64,000 nucleotides of DNA from Alicyclobacillus_A sp963788285 (GCA_963788285.1 CAWBGB010000006.1:90084-154083); one strand, 5' to 3'. Positions 37,621 to 46,792 are shown, numbered from the stretch's first letter. The notes: a model not told the origin generated them from the letters alone. A program made the numbers and translations.

Positions 37621-37771
37621 TACTCCGTCCTTCAGTGACTGGGCACAGATCGCGTACGCGCTTGGTGTGCGTCTCCGTAGAGGTGGACAAACTTGCACGA
37701 GACCGACGTAATGGCGGATACTATGGATAGAATTGTGTCCTTTACAATGGCTTTGGTGGAGGAGGGTGAGT

Positions 37772-38116
37772 ATGGGCCCGATTGAGAAGGACGAGGTGCA
37801 GAAAGCGATAGAGCGTTTCGTCGGGAAGGACGTGTATCTGCACCTGGAGACAACCAACGGGGCGTACGCAGCTCGTCAAGGTGCCATGGCGGTCTGCGCG
37901 TACATACGGAATGGAAAAGTGAAGTTTCACCGGGGTCTCGTCACCGGCGACGGTCCGTATCGAGTCGGTTTGAAGATGGATAGCGGGTGGATTTACGCAG
38001 AAGGTTTGACGGACTATGAAATTGACGAACAAGACAGGTTGCTGCTTGCTGGACATGACACGGAGGGACGGCTCGCGGTGGCATTGGAGTTGAGCGAGCA
38101 ACCGTTCCCAATGTGA
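37772..38116 (+). CDS. yojF: YojF-family protein (bacillithiol pathway partner)
   Basis: 114 residues of the YojF/DUF1806 family, with the start set by GGAGGAGGG before ATG 37772. It is followed after 15 bases by the BshB2-type deacetylase, the standard yojF-bshB2 (yojF-yojG) pairing of Bacilli. Its biochemical role is not established; co-occurrence suggests it assists bacillithiol synthesis. Confidence 0.85.
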   Translation: MGPIEKDEVQKAIERFVGKDVYLHLETTNGAYAARQGAMAVCAYIRNGKVKFHRGLVTGDGPYRVGLKMDSGWIYAEGLTDYEIDEQDRLLLAGHDTEGRLAVALELSEQPFPM

Positions 38117-38131
38117 CAGGAGGGATGAGAC

Positions 38132-38806
38132 ATGGAACGCCACGTGCTGGCCGTGTATCCGCACCCGGACGATGAGACGTTCGGCAAAGCAGGTACGATT
38201 GCCCTGTACACCCGGGCGGGGACTCCCGTGACACTGATTTGCGGCACCCTGGGCCAAATGGGAAGGAATATGGGGAAGCCTTTCTTTGCAACCCGTGAAA
38301 CGCTTCCCAGCATCCGCGAGAAGGAATTGCGCGACGCCTGTTCGATTCTTGGCATCCAAGATCTACGCTTGCTCGGATTGCGCGATAAGACGGTTGAATT
38401 CGAAGATCCGGAAGAACTGGCCGACCGGATTTATGAGGTCATTCAGGAGGTAAATCCGTCCGTCATCATGACCTACTATCCTGGTTATGGCGTGCATCCG
38501 GATCATAATGCCATGTCTGCTGCAACGGTTTTGGCGGTCAAGAGATTGCCAAAAGAACAGAGGCCTGTCCTGCATTGTTCACCGATTGTGGACAATGTGC
38601 ACGAGGTCTTAGGGCCGCCGGATGTGGTCTTTGATGTAACGCCGGTGCTAGACATCAAGATGGCGGCTATCAAGGCGCATCGCTCTCAGTCTGAAGTCAT
38701 GATGGCGCGCTGGGAACGGGAAGCCGCGCAAAGCCCGGAAGCCCGAAAGCAATTCGAAGAGTACATGAGAACGGAATCGTACTGGATTTACCACATTGAA
38801 GATTGA
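38132..38806 (+). CDS. bshB2: Bacillithiol biosynthesis deacetylase BshB2
   Basis: 224-residue PIG-L/LmbE-type zinc deacetylase that removes acetate from GlcNAc-malate and possibly acts on bacillithiol conjugates. The zinc site is seen as PHPDDE near residue 11 and GVHPDHNA in the middle. The assignment to the BshB2 type rests on the adjacent yojF gene. GGAGG precedes the ATG. A terminator follows. Confidence 0.9.
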   Translation: MERHVLAVYPHPDDETFGKAGTIALYTRAGTPVTLICGTLGQMGRNMGKPFFATRETLPSIREKELRDACSILGIQDLRLLGLRDKTVEFEDPEELADRIYEVIQEVNPSVIMTYYPGYGVHPDHNAMSAATVLAVKRLPKEQRPVLHCSPIVDNVHEVLGPPDVVFDVTPVLDIKMAAIKAHRSQSEVMMARWEREAAQSPEARKQFEEYMRTESYWIYHIED

Positions 38807-38815
38807 ACTGTGTTC

Positions 38816-38842
38816 ACCCACCGCCCACAGGGCGGCTTTTTT
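38816..38842 (+). terminator. yojF-bshB2 terminator
   Basis: Stem CCGCCC/GGGCGG with a three-base loop and a CTTTTTT tail. Confidence 0.85.
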
Positions 38843-38931
38843 ATGGTGTGGTGCCGAGAGGTGTCACGGGATTCTAATCCTATTAGGTCTGACGTGGCAC
38901 ATCCGCCAAACGACGAAGGGAGGGCTAACGG

Positions 38932-39942
38932 ATGACATGCACGCTGATAGCGGGAAGTATCAATATGGATGTGGTGAACCGGGTGGGTGTTCACCCGAAG
39001 CCAGGTGAAACGGTTCCGGGCCTCGGCTTATCGTACAACCCTGGCGGGAAAGGTGCGAACCAGGCTGTGGCTGTGGCTCGAAATGGTGGCACGGTGCGCA
39101 TGTTGGCGGCAGTCGGAGACGACACGTTTTCCGCGACGCTGTTGAACCATCTTGCCGCGGAGGGGATTGACACGTCTTGGATTGAACGGTATTCCGGTCC
39201 AGCAGGGATGGCGTTTATTACTGTGGACGGTCACGGTGAAAACACCATCATTGTGGAGGGAGGGGCGAATGCCCAACTCTCTGTTGCCAAGGTAGACGCG
39301 GCAGTAAGTACGGGTGTCCTTGAAGGGGTCGGCACACTGGTGGTGCAGAATGAGGTGCCTTCTGCCGTGACATTACACGCGATGCAGGTGGCGAAGAAGG
39401 CCGGGGCGCAGGTTGTTTTTAATCCCGCACCCGTCACCGGCGTCACGTTGGAGTGGCTCCGGGATGTGGACATTGTAGTGGTCAATGAAACAGAAGCCGA
39501 AGCGTTATCCGGTGTCCCGCTTGGACACGCAGAGAACGTCGTGGACTGGGTGGCTCGTGTGATCCAGGTGTTTCTGGACGCAGGCGCTCAGTCTGCTGTG
39601 GTCACCTTGGGCGGCCAAGGCTCCGTTTATGGGATGCGTGTCTCGCCATTCACACAAGGCGTCTCTGATCGTTCCGTCAAGGTTGGGCAGGAAACCTTCA
39701 GGAGAAACGGGTTGTTCCTCGTGTGTCAATCGGCCTTTTCTGTACCGGTTGTGGATACGACGGCCGCTGGAGACACATTTGTAGGAGCCTTCACTGCTGA
39801 GCACTCAAAGACTGGGGATATTGCGTGGTCATTGCAATATGCGTCGGCGGCCGCAGCACTGGCTGTAACGAAGCCTGGTGCGCAAACGTCCGTACCCACC
39901 AAGGACGAGGTCTTGGGATTTTTAGACACGCATGCAATGTAA
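38932..39942 (+). CDS. rbsK: Ribokinase-like sugar kinase
   Basis: PfkB-family kinase, 336 residues. The substrate loop YNPGGKGANQAVAVAR and NMDVV near the N-terminus match ribokinase, and the ATP/anion-hole motif is DTTAAGDTFVGAF with the catalytic aspartate. It is some 25-30 residues longer than usual because of an insert around residues 235-265. No transporter or rbsD is adjacent, so it likely scavenges intracellular ribose. Confidence 0.85.
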   Translation: MTCTLIAGSINMDVVNRVGVHPKPGETVPGLGLSYNPGGKGANQAVAVARNGGTVRMLAAVGDDTFSATLLNHLAAEGIDTSWIERYSGPAGMAFITVDGHGENTIIVEGGANAQLSVAKVDAAVSTGVLEGVGTLVVQNEVPSAVTLHAMQVAKKAGAQVVFNPAPVTGVTLEWLRDVDIVVVNETEAEALSGVPLGHAENVVDWVARVIQVFLDAGAQSAVVTLGGQGSVYGMRVSPFTQGVSDRSVKVGQETFRRNGLFLVCQSAFSVPVVDTTAAGDTFVGAFTAEHSKTGDIAWSLQYASAAAALAVTKPGAQTSVPTKDEVLGFLDTHAM

Positions 39943-39962
39943 AGTGATGTGTATATCTGTGA

Positions 39963-40008
39963 GAAAACCAGCCGTGATTGTGGGGAGTGCCCAACCCAGC
40001 TGTTTTTT
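39963..40008 (+). terminator. Weak terminator after the ribokinase gene
   Basis: AAAACCAGC pairs with GCTGTTTT through one bulged base, with an inner GGG/CCC pairing, and a seven-T tract follows. Confidence 0.4.
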
Positions 40009-40090
40009 TACGAAACACGTAAGACTGGCGTCTAACTGAGGACAGCCCGTCATAGATTGTTATGAACGGATTGTCCAAAGGAGGATGCTC

Positions 40091-41005
40091 ATGCCTGGGG
40101 AAGTGATTGCGCTTCTGTGTGCGCTCTGCTACTCGTTGACTTACATATTCCTCCACAAGGCTCAATCGGATGCCGAGACTATCGACGACGGACTGCTTCC
40201 GGTGCTTGGCGTAAGTTCCGTGACTTTGACTGCGGCCTTGGGGTTGCATTACGCCTCGGCTTCGTCGGCCAATGAGCTGCATCGGCTAAGCAGCATGGGC
40301 TTCGCGCCCGTCCTTTATTGTGCTACCAGTGCATTGTTTGCGACGTTTCTCGGACGGTTCTGCCTGTACGCTGCCATTGGCCAACTGGGAGCCACACGCG
40401 GAGTTGTGATCAAGTCGTTGGCTCCTGCCATAACGGTGTTGGTGGCGGTGCTCTGGCTGGGTGAAATTCCCCATAAGAGGGATTGGATAGGTTTTGGCCT
40501 GTTGGCAGGAAGTATTCTTCTGCTCACGTTGGAGCGCATACGAACCGAGGACGAATCTATCATCCGGGGTGTGACCACCCGTGGACTTGCACTGGCCTTC
40601 GCAGCCGCGGGATTGCAAGGAACTGGGCATATTATGCGTAAACTCGCTGTGACCAGTACACTTCCACCGGTGCTTGGGGCCACGCTTGAAGTGGTATTTG
40701 CGCTCTTGTATTACATCGTATATCTCATCTGGTCAGGAAAGTTCAGACAGTACGCGTCCTTCTACTTGAAGAGTCGCAGTTTGTACTTGCTTGCAGCTGG
40801 TGTGATGTCCTCTGCAGCCGTACAGCTCTTTTTTACTGCTTCGCAGACGGCGCCGGTGTCCACGGTGGCGGTTCTTGTCGGCCTGCAGCCCGTACTCGTG
40901 GTCCTCATCTCCAGTGTGTTTTTCCGTGGATTGGAACGTATCACCTGGATGACGTACGTGTACGTCCTTTGTATGGTCATAGGGGTTTCGTTCATCGTGG
41001 TGTAA
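40091..41005 (+). CDS. EamA/DMT-family transporter
   Basis: 304 residues with two EamA repeats, about ten membrane segments. AAAGGAGG stands six bases before ATG 40091; the ATG at 40085 is directly joined to that site and is unlikely. The first repeat ends near TLERIRTEDES, and the second carries TAPVSTVAVLVGLQPVLVVL. Substrate unknown: members export amino acids, metabolites or drugs. Confidence 0.85.
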   Translation: MPGEVIALLCALCYSLTYIFLHKAQSDAETIDDGLLPVLGVSSVTLTAALGLHYASASSANELHRLSSMGFAPVLYCATSALFATFLGRFCLYAAIGQLGATRGVVIKSLAPAITVLVAVLWLGEIPHKRDWIGFGLLAGSILLLTLERIRTEDESIIRGVTTRGLALAFAAAGLQGTGHIMRKLAVTSTLPPVLGATLEVVFALLYYIVYLIWSGKFRQYASFYLKSRSLYLLAAGVMSSAAVQLFFTASQTAPVSTVAVLVGLQPVLVVLISSVFFRGLERITWMTYVYVLCMVIGVSFIVV

Positions 41006-41341
41006 CGACGGTGTCATGCACGAGGCGGATGAACCACCCGCACACGGCTCGTCGCCCGACGACTCCCGACTCCTGTTCTGATACAGGATGGCGCATGTTT
41101 GTCTCAGAATGGTTTTCCGTTGTTTGGCCGTGAGGTACTTGCTCATCCATGTGGGCTTCAGTTCCAACCCAAATTACATCTGTAATGGCATTCGTTTCAA
41201 ACGCTTCCTTCGTGGTTCAATGGAAGGTTTACGGAAAGATATCCCTCCTCTCTTTGAGCGAATGCTAGTGATGACACAACGTGCCACTCAAAGTGGGGAT
41301 TGTGCGACTCGGACATTCCTTACCCTTGGTATTGCGATTGG
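41006..41341. other. Intergenic region between convergent genes
   Basis: 336 bases without a convincing gene. A plus-strand frame at 41088-41345 lacks a ribosome site. On the minus strand GAGCCGTGTGCGGGTGGTTC resembles part of a group II intron domain V, so this may hold intron debris. Confidence 0.35.
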
Positions 41342-42052
41342 TTAGGATAAGCTCAGCATTTCGTCGTGCAGGCGGGCGTACATTTGTGCTTCTGATTTTG
41401 CGATTTGCGCGCCGACTGAATACATGGTGTCTAAGTCCTTCGGCTCGGTGAACTGAACGAGAATGTCTTTGCAAAGCTGGTAGTGGTGAGGTTCGTGTTC
41501 GTCGGCGTGAACCTCCCAGAACAGAAGGTTGAGCGGCCGTTCTTGATACGCTGGATGCTTCAATCCATCAGCAATTGCACCCATGACGGTCCCTGCAAAC
41601 ATCTCTGAGCCCAGCCCGACCGCAGACATGGCCTCAAGTGGCGTTGCCGCCCGGAAAAAGTCAATGAACGTTTGTATCGCGTCGCCTACGGCTGAAGACA
41701 TCGGTTCGCGAGGCATGCCGTAGCTATCCAATTCAACATCTGGATACACGGACAAAAGGAAGGTCTTGTACAATTGCTCGTGAGACTTGCCGGGTGCTCC
41801 GCGCCCCGCCTCGTCCCATAGGTTGTCGGCCAGTGGAACCCACCATGTGTCCAGTGGGGCCATCGCAGAGATGGCTGCACCCAGCACGCGGGGGAAGTGT
41901 CGGCTGTAGTACGAATATTGCACTGCAAAATACTGAATCTGCCGCATATTGTAGCGTCCATTGCGCAAATGGGTGAGAAACGCCCCGTTGATAAATTCCT
42001 CTTGTACAAGGTTGTTCATTGCTTCTTCTACTTCAACGTACGTCTGAAACAT
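41342..42052 (-). CDS. Heme-oxygenase-like iron-containing redox enzyme
   Basis: 236-residue all-helical protein of the TenA/PqqC/CADD-like superfamily, the group now called heme-oxygenase-like diiron oxidases. Candidate metal ligands are E and H residues in NLWDEAG, LGSEMFAG and the FWEVHADEHEPHHY helix. Relatives perform oxidative reactions such as p-aminobenzoate formation or decarboxylations, but the substrate here cannot be read from the sequence. GAGGAGG precedes the ATG. It is monocistronic as far as can be seen. Confidence 0.7.
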   Translation of the reverse strand: MFQTYVEVEEAMNNLVQEEFINGAFLTHLRNGRYNMRQIQYFAVQYSYYSRHFPRVLGAAISAMAPLDTWWVPLADNLWDEAGRGAPGKSHEQLYKTFLLSVYPDVELDSYGMPREPMSSAVGDAIQTFIDFFRAATPLEAMSAVGLGSEMFAGTVMGAIADGLKHPAYQERPLNLLFWEVHADEHEPHHYQLCKDILVQFTEPKDLDTMYSVGAQIAKSEAQMYARLHDEMLSLS

Positions 42053-42344
42053 CGTTTTCCTCCTCGCTTCGTGGGTCTATACGATCCACACTGTGGACGA
42101 GACCCCTCGCTTTGCGACTCCGAGTGCCCACTGGGCTCCGGGGACTTCGTCGGCCTAGACGGTCGGCATCTGCGACCAGGTCTACCTCATCTTACTTTCA
42201 TCATGGATAGTCTACCAAACGACGCGTCCACATTTTCTCCACATGATCTACACAACGCCTTCAAAACGGTGTGCGAGAATCAATAGTAAAAGTGATAAAA
42301 TCTGTTCATAGCAACCATAGCAAACATCGTAGGGAGGTCAGGTT

Positions 42345-43394
42345 ATGAGAAAGTTGACCACACCCCAGGCTGCAGGACTTTTGCTATGCATGGGAATTGG
42401 CGGGTATTCGCTTCTGCACGGACTTTCGACAACTCAGGTCAATGATAACGAGACATCGACAACATATAAGTTATCTACAAACAGTTGGCATAGACAAGTC
42501 GATGTCGAACAAGTTCCGACATCCACCTCTTCGTTCACTCCGACGGGAAGGACTGCACCTCAGTCTTCGACTACGCCTGTGCAAAACGTCAGCCTGACCG
42601 TACCGCAAGATACCCAGAGCTCTGGAAATTGGGCCGGCTACATTGTGTCGCCAAAGTCGTCCAGCCACAGGTACACCAGCGTGTCTGGCAGTTGGACAGT
42701 ACCTAACATTACGGGCAACTCGCAAGCGATTGCCGCGCAGTGGATAGGTCTCGGAGGTGTGTCCTCCCAGGACTTGTTGCAAATGGGAACGCTGGAGCAG
42801 TTTGAAAACGGTCAGCCCATGGCAGAAGTCTTCTGGGAGAAGCTGCCCTCTGCAGCGCAGGAACTGATGACGGTTCCGTTTGGATCGACCATACATGCAA
42901 GTATATCAAAAGCATGGGGTTCAACCTGGAACATTGCGTTCACCGCGCATACGCCGACTGGGCAAACGCTGACCAAAACGATTCCAGTACAGCTGAACGC
43001 CACGTACGCGCAGAACATCGGAACGTCAGCGGAGTGGATCAGCGAAGATCCCTCGGACGACAATGGCAACCTGTACCCGTTGGCGAATACCGGTGAGGTA
43101 CAATTTAACTCGACTTTAGTAGACGGACATGCGCTGAACAATGCTGAGAATGATGTCCAGCCGGTGGCACTGGTATCGGATACTGGCCGCGTACTGATTG
43201 TTCCTTCTGCCTTAGCATCAAATGGTGAGTCGTTCACCACAGCCACTTTGAGTACGAATACGGGATACGGTCGCAATCGCATGTCACACCGGGCTTGGGG
43301 ACATTGGCAAGCCCAGGGCTGGGGGAATTACACCGGTTACAGCGTTGGGTACTCGTACGTGGAACGTGGGGGTCTTGGGTTTCACTGGCGATAA
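42345..43394 (+). CDS. Secreted glutamic endopeptidase, family G1 (eqolisin)
   Basis: 349-residue precursor. A hydrophobic signal segment (about 8-25) is followed by an S/T/P-rich propeptide to about residue 90, then the beta-sandwich eqolisin domain starting SSGNWAGYIV. The catalytic pair is Q146 (DLLQMGT) and E230 (TSAEWISED), corresponding to the Gln/Glu dyad of scytalidoglutamic peptidase. These are acid proteases known mainly from fungi, with bacterial members reported from acidophiles such as Alicyclobacillus. GGGAGG precedes the ATG. Its terminator is the insertion site of the group II intron. Confidence 0.9.
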   Translation: MRKLTTPQAAGLLLCMGIGGYSLLHGLSTTQVNDNETSTTYKLSTNSWHRQVDVEQVPTSTSSFTPTGRTAPQSSTTPVQNVSLTVPQDTQSSGNWAGYIVSPKSSSHRYTSVSGSWTVPNITGNSQAIAAQWIGLGGVSSQDLLQMGTLEQFENGQPMAEVFWEKLPSAAQELMTVPFGSTIHASISKAWGSTWNIAFTAHTPTGQTLTKTIPVQLNATYAQNIGTSAEWISEDPSDDNGNLYPLANTGEVQFNSTLVDGHALNNAENDVQPVALVSDTGRVLIVPSALASNGESFTTATLSTNTGYGRNRMSHRAWGHWQAQGWGNYTGYSVGYSYVERGGLGFHWR

Positions 43395-43459
43395 TCGATA
43401 CTGACACTCTGTTACCAAAGTAGGCCTTTTCGTATGTTTGTAAAATATTTCTATGTGAT

Positions 43460-43492
43460 ACGAACCACCGGTGCAGGTGGTTCGTTTGCTTT
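43460..43492 (+). terminator. Terminator of the G1 peptidase gene; intron target
   Basis: Perfect 10-bp stem ACGAACCACC/GGTGGTTCGT followed by TTGCTTT. The group II intron starts immediately after this T-rich tail, the usual site choice of class C introns. Confidence 0.9.
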
Positions 43493-43653
43493 GTGCGCCC
43501 GGCATGGGCGTTGTCTATACGGTGAAAGTCCGGAATGGTGAAGGTAGCAGTAACCATTAGCTTAAGCCAAGACCCTCTATGTCAATACAGAACGTATGTT
43601 CTTTCGTTTAAATAAAAAAACAATCGGGTCTCCTTTTGAAATGAGACATGTCG

Positions 43654-44862
43654 TTATGCTATATTTTGGTAATGTTTTGCTTGAGCTTCACGGAATACTG
43701 TCGAATTATACGTTGTCCCCGTTTTCCACATGGCAAAGATAATCCGGACCCAGTTGTTAGCCAAGGATCGAATAGCGACATGATGGGTTTTTCCTTCTTT
43801 GCGTTTGCGGTAGTAGTATTCTCGTGCCCACGGTTCCCATCGCACCGAACACCAAGCAAACTCATGGATTGCATTTCGAAACGGTTTAACGCAGGATGTC
43901 CGTCTGCGAGCTTTAACGTATTTACCGCTTTGGAAGGCAACTGGGGATGTTCCTGCAAGGGCTTGTATACTATTGACCGACGCATATTGGTTACGATTAT
44001 CGCCCCATTCCGCGAGTATTTTGGGAGCGAGTCGCTTGCCAGCACCGGGTAGGCTTCGGAATATACGGGAGTCCTTATGCTGCCTGAACAGGGTCTGGAT
44101 GTCCTTTTCATATAGCGTGATTTCCTCAATAAGCACTATTAGCTGCCTAGTCAGGGCTCGCATGAGCCTGGACTTTGCATTCTCGATTGGACTAGGTGCA
44201 TGGATTTGTGGTAAACGGGCTATTTTTAAGATTTCTCGTGCCTTTCTTTCTGGATTCTTGTGCCTAAGTGTTCTGAGAACCTCTGTTAGCTCTTCCTCAG
44301 TTGTATTTCTTACGGATTCTATAGAAGGATACGCTTGTAAAAACTTCAAAGTACATAGTTGACCTATACGGCTGAAGAACTGTAAGGCGGCCGGGTAATA
44401 TTCTTTAAGGCAAGCTATTAGCTGATTGGACAAACGGGTCTGAGAGTTGATGAGTCCCTCTTGATCACGAGTAAGGAGCCTAAGTTCCTGAATTAACTCG
44501 TTCGAAGGCTGTAATGGAGTCATAGCTAAATAATCTTTACGCCCAATATCCGCAAGTAACCGTGCATCGATGAAGTCTGTTTTGGCCCCAGATGGTTTCC
44601 GATGTTTGTCCACAACCTTTGGATTTAAAGGATACACGACAAATCCATGCTCCAATAGAAAACTAACAAGCAGACCCCTACTAGTCTCGATGAAGCAAGC
44701 TGCCTCTGAAGGTGTAATTCCGATTGACGCTAGCCTCTCCTTAAACTCCATCAGTCCGGCAAATGAATGGGGAACTTCGAATGCAGCTAATTCTTCGGCG
44801 TAGTCGTTCGTAACAACAAACGTGTGTTTTTGATCTGCCCAATCAATACCTACGAAGTACAT
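43654..44862 (-). CDS. IS110-family transposase (DEDD recombinase)
   Basis: 402 residues from the ATG at 44862 (MYFVGIDWADQKHTF). The N-terminal RuvC-like domain has the first catalytic D in GIDWAD and a KTDFIDARLLAD segment. The C-terminal Tnp20 domain starts at LPGAGKRLAPKIL and carries the serine-containing AGTSPV motif expected for the Tnp active site. Full length and without frameshift, so the element is potentially active. Confidence 0.92.
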   Translation of the reverse strand: MYFVGIDWADQKHTFVVTNDYAEELAAFEVPHSFAGLMEFKERLASIGITPSEAACFIETSRGLLVSFLLEHGFVVYPLNPKVVDKHRKPSGAKTDFIDARLLADIGRKDYLAMTPLQPSNELIQELRLLTRDQEGLINSQTRLSNQLIACLKEYYPAALQFFSRIGQLCTLKFLQAYPSIESVRNTTEEELTEVLRTLRHKNPERKAREILKIARLPQIHAPSPIENAKSRLMRALTRQLIVLIEEITLYEKDIQTLFRQHKDSRIFRSLPGAGKRLAPKILAEWGDNRNQYASVNSIQALAGTSPVAFQSGKYVKARRRTSCVKPFRNAIHEFAWCSVRWEPWAREYYYRKRKEGKTHHVAIRSLANNWVRIIFAMWKTGTTYNSTVFREAQAKHYQNIA

Positions 44863-44902
44863 GACACCGTTTCCTCTCCCAAATTGCAAAGATTAGCAGT
44901 GG

Positions 44903-45052
44903 CCTAATACAAAGGTGCTCGAAGCACAACCCTCTATCGACTGTTTAATCTTGCATTCTGGGGAAAGCATGTCTTGGCTAAGGGATCGAATCCCGGGGTG
45001 TCCAGGCTTTTCCCCAGAACTCTCCTTCCAATTATTGATGTTAACGTATTAG
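44903..45052 (-). ncRNA. Candidate bridge RNA of the IS110 element
   Basis: Read on the minus strand 5' to 3': a 13-bp stem with one bulged A (45006-45019 with 44956-44968) encloses an internal loop containing GACACCC (45002-44996) and AGCCAAG (44979-44973). GACACCC equals the left half of the target including the first core base, and AGCCAAG is complementary to core plus right half CT-TGGCT. A second region contains ATAGAGGGT (44937-44929), identical to the right end of the element, then a small hairpin (44914-44926), then GTATTAGG (44910-44903), complementary to the left end CCTAATAC. This is the target loop/donor loop order described for IS621 bridge RNA. Expression itself is inferred. Confidence 0.8.
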
Positions 45053-45379
45053 GGTGTCGACCGCGAGGTCGAATCTGAAGGAAGGCGGCGGCAAACCTCC
45101 GGCCCAAGGGTCACGAACTCCAATTGAGGCTAACGACAGTTGGGTGAGTCTGCACACCAAGACAAAGCCCTTACTACCGAAGGCTGTCGAGAGTAAATGG
45201 AGTGGGTATATGGAGGGAAAGACAACGCTCTTACCCGGGGAGGCCTGCCTGGAACGCCAGCAAAGCTGGTAACCGCCATCGAAAGGTGGCGCTGAACGGG
45301 CAGGAGTCAGCAGAGGTCATAGTACCTGCAAAGGGACGCCAGAGCAGGGAAGGACCGAACATGATTGTGAGGGTTGTTC

Positions 45380-46792
45380 ATGGCAAGTTCGAGAGAGAAG
45401 CAAAGACAGCCGAATATCCCGAAAGGGAGCTATCCTCGGGAGGAAGTGGTGAATCCACGGGGGACCGAGGAAGCGCCGAGTTTCTCTCCGGTACGACCCA
45501 ACGAACCAACCCGCGAAGCGAATTGTACGAACCTGATGGAACAGGTAGTAGAGCGGGAGAACCTGCTCTCGGCCCTGCGCCGTGTGGAGAAGAACAAGGG
45601 TGCGGCAGGCGTCGATGGAATGGAGATAAAATCCCTTCGACCCTTCCTGATGGACAACTGGACGCGCATCCGTGACGAACTCCTTCGTGGAACCTACCAA
45701 CCGATGCCCGTACGTCGAGTCGAAATCCCGAAACCAGACGGTGGCAAACGGATGTTGGGGATACCAGCGGTGCTTGACCGCCTGATTCAACAGGCCCTTC
45801 TGCAAGTGCTCACACCCATCTTCGACCCAGAATTCTCACCGTACAGCTACGGGTTCCGACCAGGATATAGTGCTCACCAGGCAGTGAAACAGGCACAAAG
45901 CTACATCGCCCAAGGATATCGCTGGGTTGTAGACCTCGACCTTGCTCAATTCTTTGACCGAGTAAACCACGGCATGCTGATGGCAAGAGTGGCCCGAAAA
46001 GTTAAGGACAAACGAGTGTTACGGCTCATTAGGCGATATCTAGAAGCCGGTGTCATGTGCAACGGAGTCTGCGTAACAACAGACGAGGGTGTTCCGCAAG
46101 GCGGACCGCTGAGTCCGCTACTGGCGAACATTATGCTGGATGACCTGGACAAGGAACTTATGCGCCGAGGGCACCGATTCGCCCGTTATGCAGATGACTG
46201 TAATGTCTACGTCCGCAGTCGTCGAGCAGGAGAACGGGTCATGGAGAGTGTGCGAAGATTTGTAGAAGGACGATTAAAGCTCAGGGTAAATGTGGAAAAG
46301 AGTGCGGTAGACCGACCCTGGAAGCGCAAATTTCTGGGTTTCTCATTCACGTGGCACCAACGGCCGAAAATCCGAGTAGCCCCCAAGTCCCTCAAGCGCT
46401 TCAAGGACAAAGTCCGTGAACTAACGAAACGAAGCAGGGGACAATCGATGGCCCAAAGGCTAGAACGGCTGAACGCTTACCTACGCGGGTGGGCCGGCTA
46501 CTACTGCCACTCCGAAACCAGGAGTGTCTTCGCCGAACTTGACGAGTGGATACGCCGACGACTACGGATGTGCCTTCTGAAACAATGGAAGAAACCTAAA
46601 ACAAAGAAACGCAATCTAGTCGCACTCGGCATCCCAAACGAATGGGCAGCACTCATAAGCGCTTCCCGAAAAGGGTATTGGCGCCTCGCAAATACGCCAC
46701 AAGTGAACAAAGCCCTTGGAATTGCCTATTGGCGCAACCAAGGACTTGTAAGCTTAGTCGAACGGTACGATTCACTTCGTTACACAACATGA
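45380..46792 (+). CDS. ltrA: Group II intron reverse transcriptase/maturase, class C
   Basis: 470 residues starting at ATG 45380 after GAGGG. RT domain with GAAGVDGM, GIPAVLDRLIQQAL, SPYSYGFRPG, DLDLAQFFDRVNH, PQGGPLSPLLANI and the catalytic RYADDCNVYV, followed by the maturase X domain (AYLRGWAGYY). There is no endonuclease domain, as in class C introns. The gene itself is intact although the intron is split upstream. Confidence 0.92.
   Translation: MASSREKQRQPNIPKGSYPREEVVNPRGTEEAPSFSPVRPNEPTREANCTNLMEQVVERENLLSALRRVEKNKGAAGVDGMEIKSLRPFLMDNWTRIRDELLRGTYQPMPVRRVEIPKPDGGKRMLGIPAVLDRLIQQALLQVLTPIFDPEFSPYSYGFRPGYSAHQAVKQAQSYIAQGYRWVVDLDLAQFFDRVNHGMLMARVARKVKDKRVLRLIRRYLEAGVMCNGVCVTTDEGVPQGGPLSPLLANIMLDDLDKELMRRGHRFARYADDCNVYVRSRRAGERVMESVRRFVEGRLKLRVNVEKSAVDRPWKRKFLGFSFTWHQRPKIRVAPKSLKRFKDKVRELTKRSRGQSMAQRLERLNAYLRGWAGYYCHSETRSVFAELDEWIRRRLRMCLLKQWKKPKTKKRNLVALGIPNEWAALISASRKGYWRLANTPQVNKALGIAYWRNQGLVSLVERYDSLRYTT

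Larger units (their letters stand above)
43572..45052 (-). mobile_element. IS110-family element with upstream guide-RNA region
   Basis: 1481 bases inserted in domain I of the group II intron. Removing it restores CTTAAGCCAAG-GGTGTCGACC, which fits the conserved intron sequence. In element orientation (minus strand) both junctions carry the dinucleotide CT, with the right end ATAGAGGGT before it and the left end AATACGTT after it. There is no terminal inverted repeat, as usual for the IS110 subgroup. The transposase gene is preceded by a long non-coding left end holding the candidate bridge RNA. Confidence 0.88.

Noticed and set aside
37232..37711. 159-codon plus-strand frame as one gene
   Set aside because: It crosses two different relics; only the part at 37477-37620 resembles a known protein (oligopeptide ATPase tail), and there is no ribosome site.
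43589..43602. AGAACGTATGTTCT as a second SOS box
   Set aside because: Both outer bases deviate from the CGAAC...GTTCG consensus, and it lies inside the IS right end away from a promoter.
44981..44993. GGGATCGAATCCC resembles a tRNA T-arm
   Set aside because: No acceptor, D or anticodon arms surround it; it lies inside the target loop of the candidate bridge RNA.
45046..45053. GTATTAGG/CCTAATAC as terminal inverted repeats of the IS
   Set aside because: The second copy (44903-44910) lies inside the element; the pairing is better explained as the right donor guide of the bridge RNA.
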